A stretch of DNA of 7,541 bases from Erwinia sp. (GTDB lineage: Bacteria; Pseudomonadota; Gammaproteobacteria; Enterobacterales; Enterobacteriaceae), in assembly GCA_003512805.1 (NCBI GenBank), contig DOOK01000166.1, positions 1 to 7,541 of the forward strand. The letters are read 5' to 3'. Below are positions 1 to 7,527 of this stretch, one piece after another. Positions within the stretch are counted from its first letter, which is position 1; every line of letters starts with the position of its first letter. The notes beneath the pieces are model-generated. The model was given only the letters and a program-made list of their open reading frames with translations. It was not told the DNA's origin and searched no databases. Position numbers and translations under genes: made by a program.

Positions 1-1
1 G

Positions 2-613
2 AACAAGCCGTTGCATGAACTCAATATCATTACCTGTCACCTGGGCAACGGCGGATCTGTTAGCGCAATCCGTAACGGCGAGTGCGTGGATACCTCAATG
101 GGCCTGACGCCGCTGGAAGGTCTGGTGATGGGCACCCGCTCCGGCGATATCGATCCGGCAATTATCTTCTTCCTGCACGACACGCTGGGCATGAGCGTCG
201 ATGCGATCAATAAGATGCTGACCAAAGAGTCCGGGCTGCTTGGCCTGACCGGCGTAACCAGTGACTGTCGTTACGTGGAAGAAAACTACACGACTAAAGA
301 AGACGCGAAGCGGGCAATGGATGTTTATTGCCACCGCCTTGCCAAATATATCGGTTCCTACACCGCCCTGATGGAAGGTCGACTGGATGCGGTGATCTTT
401 ACCGGCGGCATTGGCGAAAACGCTGCGATGGTGCGCGAACTGACGCTGAATAAACTGGCGCTGCTGGGTTTTGAAACCGATCATGACCGTAATCTCGCCG
501 CTCGCTTCGGCAAAGCCGGCTTTATCAATAAAGAAGGCACCCGACCTGCTATTGTCATTCCCACTAACGAAGAGCTGGTCATTGCGCAAGATGCCAGCCG
601 CTTAACCGCTTAA
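2..613 (+). CDS. ackA: Acetate kinase, C-terminal half (5' end outside window)
   Basis: Acetate kinase interconverts acetate + ATP and acetyl phosphate + ADP in the cytoplasm and works with Pta in acetate overflow and acetate uptake. The frame is open from base 2 and gives the last 203 residues of a protein that is about 400 residues long in E. coli. Visible family motifs are HLGNG (residues 13-17 of the fragment, phosphate binding), GTRSG with the conserved Arg (residue 46), GGIGEN (bases 404-421, adenosine binding) and TNEEL (bases 563-577), whose first Glu corresponds to the Mg-binding Glu384 of the Methanosarcina enzyme. The C-terminus DASRLTA matches E. coli AckA, so the 3' end is intact. 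It lies 118 bp upstream of pta on the same strand, the usual co-transcribed arrangement. Nothing odd is seen. The match to E. coli AckA is from memory but is essentially continuous. Confidence 0.97.
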   Translation, partial: NKPLHELNIITCHLGNGGSVSAIRNGECVDTSMGLTPLEGLVMGTRSGDIDPAIIFFLHDTLGMSVDAINKMLTKESGLLGLTGVTSDCRYVEENYTTKEDAKRAMDVYCHRLAKYIGSYTALMEGRLDAVIFTGGIGENAAMVRELTLNKLALLGFETDHDRNLAARFGKAGFINKEGTRPAIVIPTNEELVIAQDASRLTA

Positions 614-618
614 GCGCC

Positions 619-649
619 CACCGTCAGCCCAGTCTGACGGTGTTGTTTC
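619..649 (+). terminator. Hairpin in the ackA-pta spacer, possible leaky terminator or attenuator
   Basis: CACCGTCAG (619-627) and CTGACGGTG (634-642) form a perfect 9-bp stem with a 6-nt loop. TTGTTTC follows, a short and interrupted T-run. It starts six bases after the ackA stop codon. The weak T-run suggests partial termination or protection of the ackA mRNA 3' end rather than a full stop, since pta follows with no promoter that I can recognise in the spacer. Function is inferred. Confidence 0.5.
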
Positions 650-731
650 AGACACCAGGAAACCCACGCCGCTGTTTCGGCAGCTATCGCTAAAGCACCG
701 GCACAACGGGTTTAATTATGAGAGGTTTACC

Positions 732-2876
732 TTGTCTCGTACCATAATGCTCATCCCTACCGGCACCAGCGTCGGTCTTACCAGCGTCAGCCTTGGCGTT
801 ATCCGCGCGATGGAACGTAAAGGCGTTCGTCTGAGCGTGTTCAAACCTATTGCCCAGCCACGTACCGGCGGCGACTCGCTTGACCAGACCACGTTGATTA
901 TCCGTAAAAACTCTGCCATCCCGGCTGCCGAACCGCTGCAGATGAGCCGCGTCGAATCGCTGCTCGGCGCGAATCAGCAGGACGTGCTGATGGAAGAGAT
1001 CATTGCACGCTATCATGAGAACACTAAAGATGCAGAAGTAGTGCTGGTAGAAGGCCTGGTACCGACACGCAAGCATCAGTTCGCTTCTGCACTGAACTAT
1101 GAGATCGCTAAGACGCTGAACGCGGAGATCGTGTTTGTGATGTCGCCCGGCAACGATTCGCCGGAAGCCCTGCAGGAGCGCATCAAGCTGACCCGCAGCA
1201 GTTTTGGCGGCAGCAAAAATAAAAATATCACGGGCGTCATTGTCAATAAGCTGAACGCGCCAGTCGATGAGCAGGGTCGCACCCGTCCCGACCTGTCAGA
1301 AATTTTCGACGACTCCACCAAGGCTAACATCGCCAATATTGATCCTCAGCAGCTGTCCGCCAACAGCCCGCTGCCGGTGCTGGGTTGCGTCCCATGGAGT
1401 TTCGATCTGATAGCTACTCGCGCTATTGATATGTGTCATCATCTCAATGCGCAGATTATTAACGAAGGCGATATCGCCACGCGCCGTGTGAAATCGGTCA
1501 CGTTCTGCGCCCGTAGCCTGCCTCATATGCTGGAACATTTCCGTCCAGGCTCGCTGCTGGTGACGTCCGCAGACCGGCCCGATGTGCTGGTTGCTGCCTG
1601 TCTGGCAGCGATGAACGGCGTAGAAATTGGCGCTATCCTGCTGACCGGTGGCTACCAGATCGACGCGCCTATTCAGCGTCTGTGCGAGCGAGCTTTTGCT
1701 ACCGGCCTGCCGGTGTTTATGGTTAAGACCAATACCTGGCAGACCTCGCTGAGCCTGCAAAGCTTTAATCTGGAAGTGCCCAGCGACGATACCCAGCGTG
1801 TGGAGCGTGTCCAGGAATACGTGGCCAGCCATATCAGCGCCGACTGGATTGACTCGCTGACGGCGGCTTCCGAGCGCAGCCGTCGTCTGTCACCGCCAGC
1901 CTTCCGCTACCAGCTGACCGAACTGGCTCGCCATGCCGGCAAGCGCATTGTTCTGCCGGAAGGCGACGAGCCGCGCACGGTAAAAGCGGCTGCTATTTGT
2001 GCCGAGCGCGGCATCGCCACCTGCGTGCTGTTGGGCAATCCGGATGAAATACAGCGTGTAGCTGCGGCCCAGGGCGTCGAACTGGGTAAAGGTATTGTCA
2101 TTGTCGATCCGCAGCAGGTACGGGAAAACTATGTTCCTCGCCTGGTTGAACTGCGTAAAAACAAAGGTATGACCGAAGTTGTGGCGCAGGAGCAGTTGGA
2201 AGATAACGTGATGCTGGGCACGATGATGCTGGAAAGCGGCGAAGTGGACGGCCTGGTTTCTGGCGCGGTACACACCACGGCCAATACCATTCGTCCACCG
2301 TTGCAGCTGATTAAAACCGCACCGGGCAGTTCGCTGGTTTCTTCGGTGTTCTTTATGCTGCTGCCGGAACAGGTGCTGGTTTATGGCGACTGCGCTATCA
2401 ACCCGGATCCGAATCCTGAACAGCTGGCTGAAATCGCTATCCAGTCCGCCGACTCCGCGACTGCTTTCGGCATTGAGCCGCGCGTGGCGATGATTTCCTA
2501 TTCGACCGGCAACTCGGGCGCGGGCAGCGACGTGGAAAAAGTGCGCGAGGCTACACGCATCGCTCAGGAGAAACGCCCGGATCTGGTGATCGACGGTCCA
2601 CTCCAGTACGATGCCGCTATTATGGCCGACGTCGCCAAATCCAAAGCGCCGGATTCACCGGTTGCTGGCCGTGCCACGGTATTTATCTTCCCGGACCTGA
2701 ATACCGGTAACACCACCTATAAAGCCGTTCAGCGTTCCGCCGATCTTATTTCCATCGGACCCATGCTGCAGGGGATGCGTAAGCCGGTTAACGATCTGTC
2801 TCGCGGCGCGTTGGTAGACGATATTGTTTATACTATCGCCCTTACCGCCATTCAGGCGAAACAGGCCGAAAGCTAA
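732..2876 (+). CDS. pta: Phosphate acetyltransferase, long enterobacterial form
   Basis: Pta converts acetyl-CoA + phosphate to acetyl phosphate + CoA and, with AckA, makes the acetate pathway; acetyl phosphate is also a phosphodonor and protein acetylating agent. The product is 714 residues, the same length as E. coli Pta. It starts [15 protein letters not shown], with an N-terminal BioD-like P-loop domain (about 1-200), a DRTGG domain (about 220-340, with the conserved [10 protein letters not shown] stretch) and the catalytic PTA/PTB domain (about 390-714). In the latter, [10 protein letters not shown] and NDLSRG are visible; Ser690, Arg691 and Asp697 align with Ser309, Arg310 and Asp316 of the Methanosarcina enzyme. 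The start is TTG, chosen because AGAGG (721-725) sits 6 nt upstream and because an ATG start at 747 would remove the conserved MSR N-terminus; E. coli uses GTG here. The gene lies downstream of ackA and ends just before a strong terminator. Confidence 0.98.
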   Translation: MSRTIMLIPTGTSVGLTSVSLGVIRAMERKGVRLSVFKPIAQPRTGGDSLDQTTLIIRKNSAIPAAEPLQMSRVESLLGANQQDVLMEEIIARYHENTKDAEVVLVEGLVPTRKHQFASALNYEIAKTLNAEIVFVMSPGNDSPEALQERIKLTRSSFGGSKNKNITGVIVNKLNAPVDEQGRTRPDLSEIFDDSTKANIANIDPQQLSANSPLPVLGCVPWSFDLIATRAIDMCHHLNAQIINEGDIATRRVKSVTFCARSLPHMLEHFRPGSLLVTSADRPDVLVAACLAAMNGVEIGAILLTGGYQIDAPIQRLCERAFATGLPVFMVKTNTWQTSLSLQSFNLEVPSDDTQRVERVQEYVASHISADWIDSLTAASERSRRLSPPAFRYQLTELARHAGKRIVLPEGDEPRTVKAAAICAERGIATCVLLGNPDEIQRVAAAQGVELGKGIVIVDPQQVRENYVPRLVELRKNKGMTEVVAQEQLEDNVMLGTMMLESGEVDGLVSGAVHTTANTIRPPLQLIKTAPGSSLVSSVFFMLLPEQVLVYGDCAINPDPNPEQLAEIAIQSADSATAFGIEPRVAMISYSTGNSGAGSDVEKVREATRIAQEKRPDLVIDGPLQYDAAIMADVAKSKAPDSPVAGRATVFIFPDLNTGNTTYKAVQRSADLISIGPMLQGMRKPVNDLSRGALVDDIVYTIALTAIQAKQAES

Positions 2877-2889
2877 CGTTGCCTTTAAA

Positions 2890-2988
2890 TTAAAGCGGAT
2901 CGAAAGATCCGCTTTTTTTTGCGTAAATAAAAAAGCCATTCCGCTGGAATAACATTAACCCCGCTATTTGCGTACGCGCTGAAATCAT
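2890..2988 (-). CDS. Putative small protein, 32 residues, antisense to the pta downstream region
   Basis: I do not recognise this product. The frame runs from ATG (2988-2986) to TAA (2892-2890) and encodes 32 residues: MISARTQIAGLMLF, then QRNGFFIYAKKSGSFDPL. It has a hydrophobic core (IAGLMLF, GFFIY) with a few basic residues, but the hydrophobic run is broken by QRNG, so a membrane helix is doubtful. The support is translational. A perfect eight-base Shine-Dalgarno TAAGGAGG lies at 3001-2994, 5 nt before the ATG. A candidate promoter lies at 3052-3025 and would give a leader of roughly 30 nt. The stop codon sits at the base of the pta terminator stem, which can act on this strand too. It is divergent from the membrane-protein gene at 3167. 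It could be a free small protein, a regulatory leader peptide, or a chance frame behind a chance ribosome site; expression and conservation are unknown. Confidence 0.5.
   Translation of the reverse strand: MISARTQIAGLMLFQRNGFFIYAKKSGSFDPL
2892..2920 (+). terminator. Intrinsic terminator of ackA-pta
   Basis: AAAGCGGATC (2892-2901) and GATCCGCTTT (2906-2915) form a perfect 10-bp stem capped by a GAAA tetraloop, and T continues to 2920 (eight T in a row from 2913). It starts 15 bp after the pta stop codon. On the minus strand the same stem is followed by TTTAATTT, so it could also stop transcripts of the small antisense reading frame at 2890-2988, less efficiently. Confidence 0.93.
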
Positions 2989-2993
2989 GTCCC

Positions 2994-3001
2994 CCTCCTT
3001 A
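2994..3001 (-). promoter_or_regulatory. Perfect 8-nt Shine-Dalgarno sequence for the antisense small ORF
   Basis: On the minus strand the bases read TAAGGAGG, complementary to the full anti-Shine-Dalgarno end of 16S rRNA, followed by GGGAC and then ATG. None of the other genes here has a ribosome site this complete (pta has AGAGG; yfcF has AAGGA), which is the main reason to believe that the reading frame below it is translated. Confidence 0.6.
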
Positions 3002-3024
3002 TAAAAACCACCAACATCTTATTG

Positions 3025-3052
3025 ATAATAAATAGAAAAAATCCAGAGTAAA
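3025..3052 (-). promoter_or_regulatory. Candidate sigma-70 promoter for the antisense small ORF
   Basis: On the minus strand TTTACT (3052-3047, four of six matches to the -35 consensus) and TATTAT (3030-3025, five of six to the -10 consensus) are separated by 16 bp. A start near 3018 would leave a leader of about 30 nt containing the perfect Shine-Dalgarno site. The region is AT-rich, so chance matches are possible. Confidence 0.35.
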
Positions 3053-3059
3053 TTATTCC

Positions 3060-3068
3060 TGGTAGAAT
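3060..3068 (+). promoter_or_regulatory. Candidate extended -10 promoter of the membrane-protein gene
   Basis: TGGTAGAAT is an extended -10 element (TGn plus TAGAAT, five of six matches to TATAAT). No convincing -35 is seen 16-18 bp upstream, which an extended -10 promoter can tolerate. It would start transcription near 3075 and leave a leader of about 90 nt before the ATG at 3167. It sits a few bases from the -35 of the opposite candidate promoter, so a single regulator could act on both directions; that is inference. Confidence 0.35.
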
Positions 3069-3092
3069 ACAGGTTCCGGTGCCAGGCTTATC

Positions 3093-3170
3093 ATGGCAAG
3101 AGACAGGGTCTTTTCGATAATAATATCTTCAGGAACAACACCTATATCAGGCAAGGGAGTTCTCTCATGA
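3093..3170 (+). CDS. Possible 25-codon upstream ORF overlapping the membrane-protein start by ATGA
   Basis: ATG at 3093 opens a 25-codon frame whose TGA stop (3168-3170) overlaps the ATG of the next gene in an ATGA arrangement, as in translationally coupled pairs. Three consecutive rare ATA isoleucine codons occur at 3117-3125, and a fourth lies at 3144-3146. Against it, only AGG (3084-3086) is present as a ribosome site, the peptide has no recognisable features, and the downstream gene has its own good site inside this frame. Probably chance, recorded because of the stop/start overlap. Confidence 0.18.
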   Translation: MARDRVFSIIISSGTTPISGKGVLS

Positions 3171-4165
3171 GCGATCACCACATTCATCCGGTTTACAATG
3201 ACGTAAATAGCGGTATTCCGCTAAAACGTATTTCATGGAGCGCTATTTTCGCAGGCGTGGTTCTTTCTGTGGTTATTTATTTGCTGTTAACCATACTGGG
3301 GACGGCAATTGGCGCGACCACCATCGACCCGTTGAAAGAACAAAACCCGCTTGAAGGCTTAGGCACGGGCGCAACGATCTGGACAGGGCTTAGCATGCTG
3401 ATCTCTGTGGGTGCAGGCGCCTATATTACCGGCCGTCTGGCACAGCGTGAAGGCGCGCTGCACGGACTTCTGATGTGGGCAGTGAATACACTGGTCTGCG
3501 TCTGGCTATTCGCTGTGGTACTGAGCAGCGCCGTTAGCGGCACCGCCAGCGTTATTGGTTCCGGCTTTACTATGCTGGGTAACGGCATTTCAACCGTCGC
3601 GCCTTCTGTCGGACAGAATATCAAACAGAAACTGCAGGAAAACAATATTGACCTGAACAACCTGCAAAACGAGCTGGAAACCACGCTGCGTCAGACCGGC
3701 AAGCCAGAACTGCAGCCGGAAAAACTGCAGCAGGACGCGAACAAAGAATCGAATACCGCAAAAAATCAGGCTGAGAATACCGCTAAAGATCAGCAGAATG
3801 CCGATACGGATTTAACCAACTGGTTCTCCGGTGTGGTACAGCGTAACCAGGCGACCCTTCAGGCTGCCGATGTCGACGCGCTGAAAAACATTATTAAAGC
3901 CCGTACCGGTAAAAGCGATCAGGAAGTCGATCAGATCGTTGCTCAGACTCAACAGAGCTATGAGCAGGCTTACAAGAAATATGAAGAGCTGAAGAAACAG
4001 GCCGAGCAGAAAGCTCGCGAAGCTGGCGAAAAGGCAGCGGCTGCCACGGCGAAAGCCAGCTGGATCGCCCTGATCACGCTGCTGGTGGAAGCCGCCATCG
4101 CTGGTTGGATGGGCATGCTGGGTCGTAAAACACAGCCTCACCTGGCCGTACGCGAAACGCGTTAA
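3167..4165 (+). CDS. Four-TM membrane protein with long Gln/Lys/Glu/Ala-rich helical region (PhnA-like type), function unknown
   Basis: The 332-residue product has no E. coli counterpart that I recognise. Hydrophobic segments lie at about 24-50, 68-92, 96-121 and 299-319. Positive charges at Lys20-Arg21, Arg90/Arg94 and Arg320-Lys321 suggest both ends are cytoplasmic and that residues of about 122-298 are periplasmic. A Gly/Ser-rich stretch (120-150) leads into a Gln/Asn-rich hydrophilic region (150-215), then a helical region containing ARTGKSDQEVDQIV (245-258) and a Lys/Glu/Ala-rich coiled-coil-like run (265-297) before the last membrane segment. From memory this layout, including the RTG-S-x-x-E-V motif and the closing TM, resembles uncharacterised membrane proteins of alphaproteobacteria often labelled PhnA-like; that label says nothing reliable about function. 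The ATG start has GGGAG (3155-3159) 7 nt upstream. The gene is a single transcription unit bounded by terminators on both sides and occupies the place of yfcC in E. coli. An envelope or stress role is only a guess. Confidence 0.9.
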   Translation: MSDHHIHPVYNDVNSGIPLKRISWSAIFAGVVLSVVIYLLLTILGTAIGATTIDPLKEQNPLEGLGTGATIWTGLSMLISVGAGAYITGRLAQREGALHGLLMWAVNTLVCVWLFAVVLSSAVSGTASVIGSGFTMLGNGISTVAPSVGQNIKQKLQENNIDLNNLQNELETTLRQTGKPELQPEKLQQDANKESNTAKNQAENTAKDQQNADTDLTNWFSGVVQRNQATLQAADVDALKNIIKARTGKSDQEVDQIVAQTQQSYEQAYKKYEELKKQAEQKAREAGEKAAAATAKASWIALITLLVEAAIAGWMGMLGRKTQPHLAVRETR

Positions 4166-4180
4166 GTCCGGACACGCGTT

Positions 4181-4209
4181 AAAAAGGCCGCTTATGCGGC
4201 CTTTTTTTT
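4181..4209. terminator. Bidirectional terminator between the membrane-protein gene and yfcD
   Basis: AAAAAGGCCGC (4181-4191) and GCGGCCTTTTT (4196-4206) form a perfect 11-bp stem with a TTAT loop. On the plus strand it ends in eight T (4202-4209), on the minus strand in five T (4185-4181). It serves two convergent genes. The TAA stop of yfcD (4210-4208) lies in the A-run at the base of the stem, so translation of yfcD runs up to the hairpin. Confidence 0.92.
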
Positions 4210-4726
4210 AGCGATTCTGTTCGCCGTTGCGGCTCAGCCACAGCGACAGCGCCTTCAGCGAGTCATCCGTAAATTCGTCGCAGCGGCCGGTGATCTCTTC
4301 CGGCGTCATCCAAAAAATCTCTTCGACCTCTTCTTCCTGCATCGCAAACGGTCCGTGAGACACGCAGCTAAACAGGCCTCCCCACACGCGGCAATGCTGA
4401 TCTTCATAATAGAACAAACCGTGTTCGGCAAAAGGCACAGCGGCAATGCCCAACTCTTCTTCTGCTTCCCGACGCGCTGATTCCAGCATTTCTTCACCGC
4501 TTTGCACCACGCCGCCAGCCGTTGCATCCAGCATGCCTGGCATAAAGTCTTTGTTCTGCGTCCGTCGCTGCACCAGGATTTTTCCCGCCCCGTTATGCAC
4601 CACGATATAGGTGGCACGATGACGTAAACACTGCGCACGCATCTGCGCCCGGCTGGACTTTGCGATCGCTTCGTTATCTTCATTAACGATATCAACCCAT
4701 TCCGTGCCGCTGTCTTGCTCCACCAT
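4208..4726 (-). CDS. yfcD: Nudix hydrolase YfcD
   Basis: YfcD is a Nudix-superfamily protein related in fold to isopentenyl-diphosphate isomerase; its physiological substrate is not established, but the family usually cleaves nucleoside diphosphates linked to another group. The 172-residue product contains a complete Nudix box GX5EX7REUXEEXGU at 72-94, with Arg86, Glu87, Glu90 and Glu91 present, so metal binding and catalysis should be intact. The sequence TEWVDIVNE and the body follow E. coli YfcD (180 residues from memory); the C-terminus is shorter than in E. coli. Two starts are possible: ATG at 4726, with AAGGG (4737-4733) 6 nt upstream, or the next codon GTG at 4723, which would align its MEQ with the E. 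coli N-terminus. It follows yfcF on the same strand after 92 bp. In E. coli yfcE lies between them and is missing here. Confidence 0.95.
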   Translation of the reverse strand: MVEQDSGTEWVDIVNEDNEAIAKSSRAQMRAQCLRHRATYIVVHNGAGKILVQRRTQNKDFMPGMLDATAGGVVQSGEEMLESARREAEEELGIAAVPFAEHGLFYYEDQHCRVWGGLFSCVSHGPFAMQEEEVEEIFWMTPEEITGRCDEFTDDSLKALSLWLSRNGEQNR

Positions 4727-4806
4727 CCCTAACCCTTACTTGTCTGGCGCCTTCGCGCTCGTTGATGCCTGCCCGCGCAGTCTGCCACGGGTCGCCTTAA
4801 GATATT

Positions 4807-5550
<744 letters not shown>

Positions 5551-5551
5551 T

Positions 5552-5567
5552 CACTTTGCCACTTTGC
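5552..5567 (+). repeat. Tandem 8-bp direct repeat in the yfcF-yfcH divergent spacer
   Basis: CACTTTGC occurs twice back to back (5552-5559, 5560-5567), and a near copy CACTTTCC follows at 5580-5587. The copies lie between the start codons of the two divergent genes and overlap the weak candidate promoter of yfcF. A binding site for a regulator is possible; slippage duplication is equally possible. Confidence 0.4.
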
Positions 5568-5641
5568 TACTGCACGACGCACTTTCCGGTCAACTTCGCC
5601 TAAGCTTATGGCATTGACGACACCCTTTGAGGAACAAAAAC

Positions 5642-6535
5642 ATGCATATTTTACTCACGGGCGGCACCGGCCTGATCGGCAGCCATCTGATTCCTCGTCT
5701 TTTATCCCGCGGCGACAGTGTAAGCGTGGTCACGCGCGACGTCGTGAGCGCGCGGCAAAAACTGGGTGAAAAAGTCAGCCTGTGGTCCGGGCTGGATCAG
5801 CAACGTAATCTGGACGGCGTGGACGCCGTCATCAATCTGGCCGGTGAGCCTATTGCCGACAAACGCTGGACTGAGCAGCAAAAGCAGCATCTGTGTGAAA
5901 GTCGCTGGCAGATAACCGAAAAACTGGCCACGCTGATCAATGCCAGCACCACCCCGCCGAACGTTTTTATTTCCGGTTCAGCCACTGGCTTTTACGGCGA
6001 CACCGGCGATATGGTGCTCACTGAGGACGACCCGGGCCACCCTGAATTTACCCATGAGCTGTGCGCGCACTGGGAGGCCCTGGCGAGGGCAGCCGACAGC
6101 GACAGGACTCGGGTTTGTTTGCTGCGTACCGGCGTGGTGCTGGCTAAAACCGGCGGCGCGCTCAGTAAAATGAAGCTGCCCTTTAAGCTGGGCATCGGTG
6201 GCCCTCTCGGCAATGGACAGCAATATATGCCGTGGATCCACCTGGAAGATATGCTGAATGCCATCCTGTGGCTACTGGACAATCCCGATCTGCGCGGGCC
6301 GTTTAATATGGTTGCGCCCTACGCGGTACGCAATGAGCAGTTCGCTGCCCTACTGGGCCACGCGCTGCACCGCCCCGCCTTTATGCGCACGCCCGCCAGC
6401 GCCATTAAACTGATGATGGGCGAGTCGTCGGTGCTGGTGCTGGGCGGTCAGCACGTGCTGCCGGAACGCCTGGAAGCGTCAGGCTTCAGATTCCGCTGGT
6501 ATCAGCTGGATGAGGCACTGGCGGACGTGGTGTAG
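5642..6535 (+). CDS. yfcH: SDR-type epimerase-like protein YfcH (SDR39U1 family)
   Basis: YfcH is an atypical short-chain dehydrogenase/reductase of the TIGR01777/SDR39U1 family; it is expected to bind NAD(P), but its substrate is unknown. The product is 297 residues, as in E. coli. The Rossmann fold begins at once with [10 protein letters not shown] (nucleotide-binding GGTGLIG at 7-13), followed by NLAGEP (65-70) and [10 protein letters not shown] (111-120). The C-terminal DUF1731-type segment (about 248-294) carries [11 protein letters not shown] and ends in LADVV. The start is ATG 5642, with GAGGA (5629-5633) 8 nt upstream; the in-frame TTG at 5627 would add five residues before the conserved beta strand and is less likely. 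The last 50 bases overlap the 3' end of hisP on the opposite strand, and no terminator is seen between the two, so yfcH transcripts probably run into antisense of hisP. Confidence 0.96.
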   Translation: MHILLTGGTGLIGSHLIPRLLSRGDSVSVVTRDVVSARQKLGEKVSLWSGLDQQRNLDGVDAVINLAGEPIADKRWTEQQKQHLCESRWQITEKLATLINASTTPPNVFISGSATGFYGDTGDMVLTEDDPGHPEFTHELCAHWEALARAADSDRTRVCLLRTGVVLAKTGGALSKMKLPFKLGIGGPLGNGQQYMPWIHLEDMLNAILWLLDNPDLRGPFNMVAPYAVRNEQFAALLGHALHRPAFMRTPASAIKLMMGESSVLVLGGQHVLPERLEASGFRFRWYQLDEALADVV

Positions 6536-7310
6536 CGTCCTGCTTTAATGCGCCCGTTAAAAACTGCTGCAGCCGCGGGCTTTGCGGCCGGTTGAACAGC
6601 TCGTCCGGCGGTCCCTGCTCTTCTATTCTGCCCTGGTGCAAAAAAATCACGTGGCTGGAAACGTGGCGGGCGAATTCCATCTCGTGCGTCACCACCACCA
6701 TGGTTTTGCCCTCTTCCGCCAGCTTTTGCATAATCCTCAGCACTTCACCCACCAGCTCCGGGTCGAGCGCCGAGGTCGGCTCATCAAATAGCAGAACTTC
6801 CGGCTCCATTGCTAACGCGCGAGCAATTGAGACACGCTGCTGCTGGCCCCCGGACAGATGAACCGGATATTTTGCCCGTGCCCGCTCGTCAATGCCGACC
6901 TTATCCAGATAGCGGATGGCGCGCGACTGCGCCTCGGCTTTGCTCAGGCCCAGCACCTGAATGGGCGCCTCCATCACGTTTTGCAGCACCGTCATGTGGC
7001 TCCAGAGATTAAAGTGCTGGAACACCATCGTCAGGCTGGTTCGCAACGCCCGCAGCTGTTCTTTGTCAGCCACTTTTAACTGGCCATCTTTGTCGCGCAC
7101 CAGATTAATGGGCTGATTATTAACGGTAATCGCCCCTTCACTCGGTTTCTCCAGAAAATTAATGCAGCGCAAAAAAGTGCTTTTCCCCGAACCGGAAGAG
7201 CCAATAATCGTAATGACATCTCCCGCCTTTGCCTGAAGCGAGACGCCCTTCAGCACTTCATGATCGCCGTAGCGTTTGTGCAACTCGCTGACGTGTAATT
7301 TATTGGACAT
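6486..7310 (-). CDS. hisP: Histidine/lysine-arginine-ornithine ABC transporter ATPase HisP
   Basis: HisP powers the HisQMP2 inner-membrane importer, fed by the periplasmic proteins HisJ and ArgT. The product is 274 residues. All nucleotide-binding elements are present: Walker [10 protein letters not shown] (37-45), Q-loop Gln98, signature LSGGQ (152-156), Walker B LLFDEP with catalytic Glu177, D-loop SALD (180-183) and switch His209. Identity to E. coli HisP looks very high through [10 protein letters not shown] (residue 256). E. coli HisP ends about there (257 residues), while this one continues for 18 residues, rich in Pro ([18 protein letters not shown]), to a TGA at 6488-6486, antisense to the end of yfcH. 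The ATG at 7310 is preferred over a TTG at 7322 because MSNKLHV aligns with the E. coli start and GAG (7320-7318) lies 7 nt upstream. hisM ends 8 bp before it, so the two are an operon. Confidence 0.97.
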   Translation of the reverse strand: MSNKLHVSELHKRYGDHEVLKGVSLQAKAGDVITIIGSSGSGKSTFLRCINFLEKPSEGAITVNNQPINLVRDKDGQLKVADKEQLRALRTSLTMVFQHFNLWSHMTVLQNVMEAPIQVLGLSKAEAQSRAIRYLDKVGIDERARAKYPVHLSGGQQQRVSIARALAMEPEVLLFDEPTSALDPELVGEVLRIMQKLAEEGKTMVVVTHEMEFARHVSSHVIFLHQGRIEEQGPPDELFNRPQSPRLQQFLTGALKQDATPRPPVPHPADTSGI

Positions 7311-7318
7311 AGGTCTAC

Positions 7319-7527
7319 TCAATGGGTCGAAGGTTTTATATGCGCCAGCCAGCGTTGTTCCGCTTTGCGGAACAGACTGATTAAGACATAAGAGATGATC
7401 AGATAAAGCACGGCTGCTATGCCAAAAGCGACAAAAGGCTGATAGGTGGCAGAATTGATATCGCGTGCAACCTTCAGCAAATCCGGTACGGTCGCGGTAA
7501 AGGCCAGCGCCGTAATTTGCAGCATCA
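7319..7527 (-). CDS. hisM: Histidine/lysine-arginine-ornithine ABC transporter permease HisM, C-terminal part
   Basis: HisM is one of the two inner-membrane channel subunits that pair with HisP. Only the last 69 or so residues of a protein of about 238 are present. ALAFTATVPDLLK and ARDINSATYQPF match E. coli HisM, followed by a last membrane helix (FVAFGIAAVLYLIISYVLIS) and a basic cytoplasmic tail ending HIKPSTH. The stop TGA (7321-7319) lies 8 bp before the hisP ATG. Upstream of the codons for Leu-Met-Leu the frame reads Ala-Leu-Pro-Ile, where HisM should have Asn-Glu-Val-Ile; this is where the sequence becomes adapter, so genuine coding sequence ends at about 7527. The gene is truncated by the contig end, not by mutation. 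Confidence 0.95.

Noticed and set aside
95..589. Long minus-strand open frame opposite ackA
   Set aside because: It is a shadow of a conserved coding frame, with no ribosome site or recognisable protein; the same holds for the long minus-strand frames opposite pta and opposite the membrane-protein gene.
3080..3098. TGCCA-N9-TGGCA as an activator binding site
   Set aside because: It does not match the CRP (TGTGA-N6-TCACA) or another operator consensus that I can name; a 5-bp repeat of this sort is common by chance.
6572..6590. GCCGC/GCGGC hairpin as terminator for yfcH
   Set aside because: It lies within hisP coding sequence and has no T-run after it on the plus strand.
7311..7322. hisP start at TTG 7322, giving a TTGA overlap with the hisM stop
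   Set aside because: No Shine-Dalgarno sequence precedes the TTG, and the ATG at 7310 aligns with the E. coli HisP N-terminus and has GAG 7 nt upstream.
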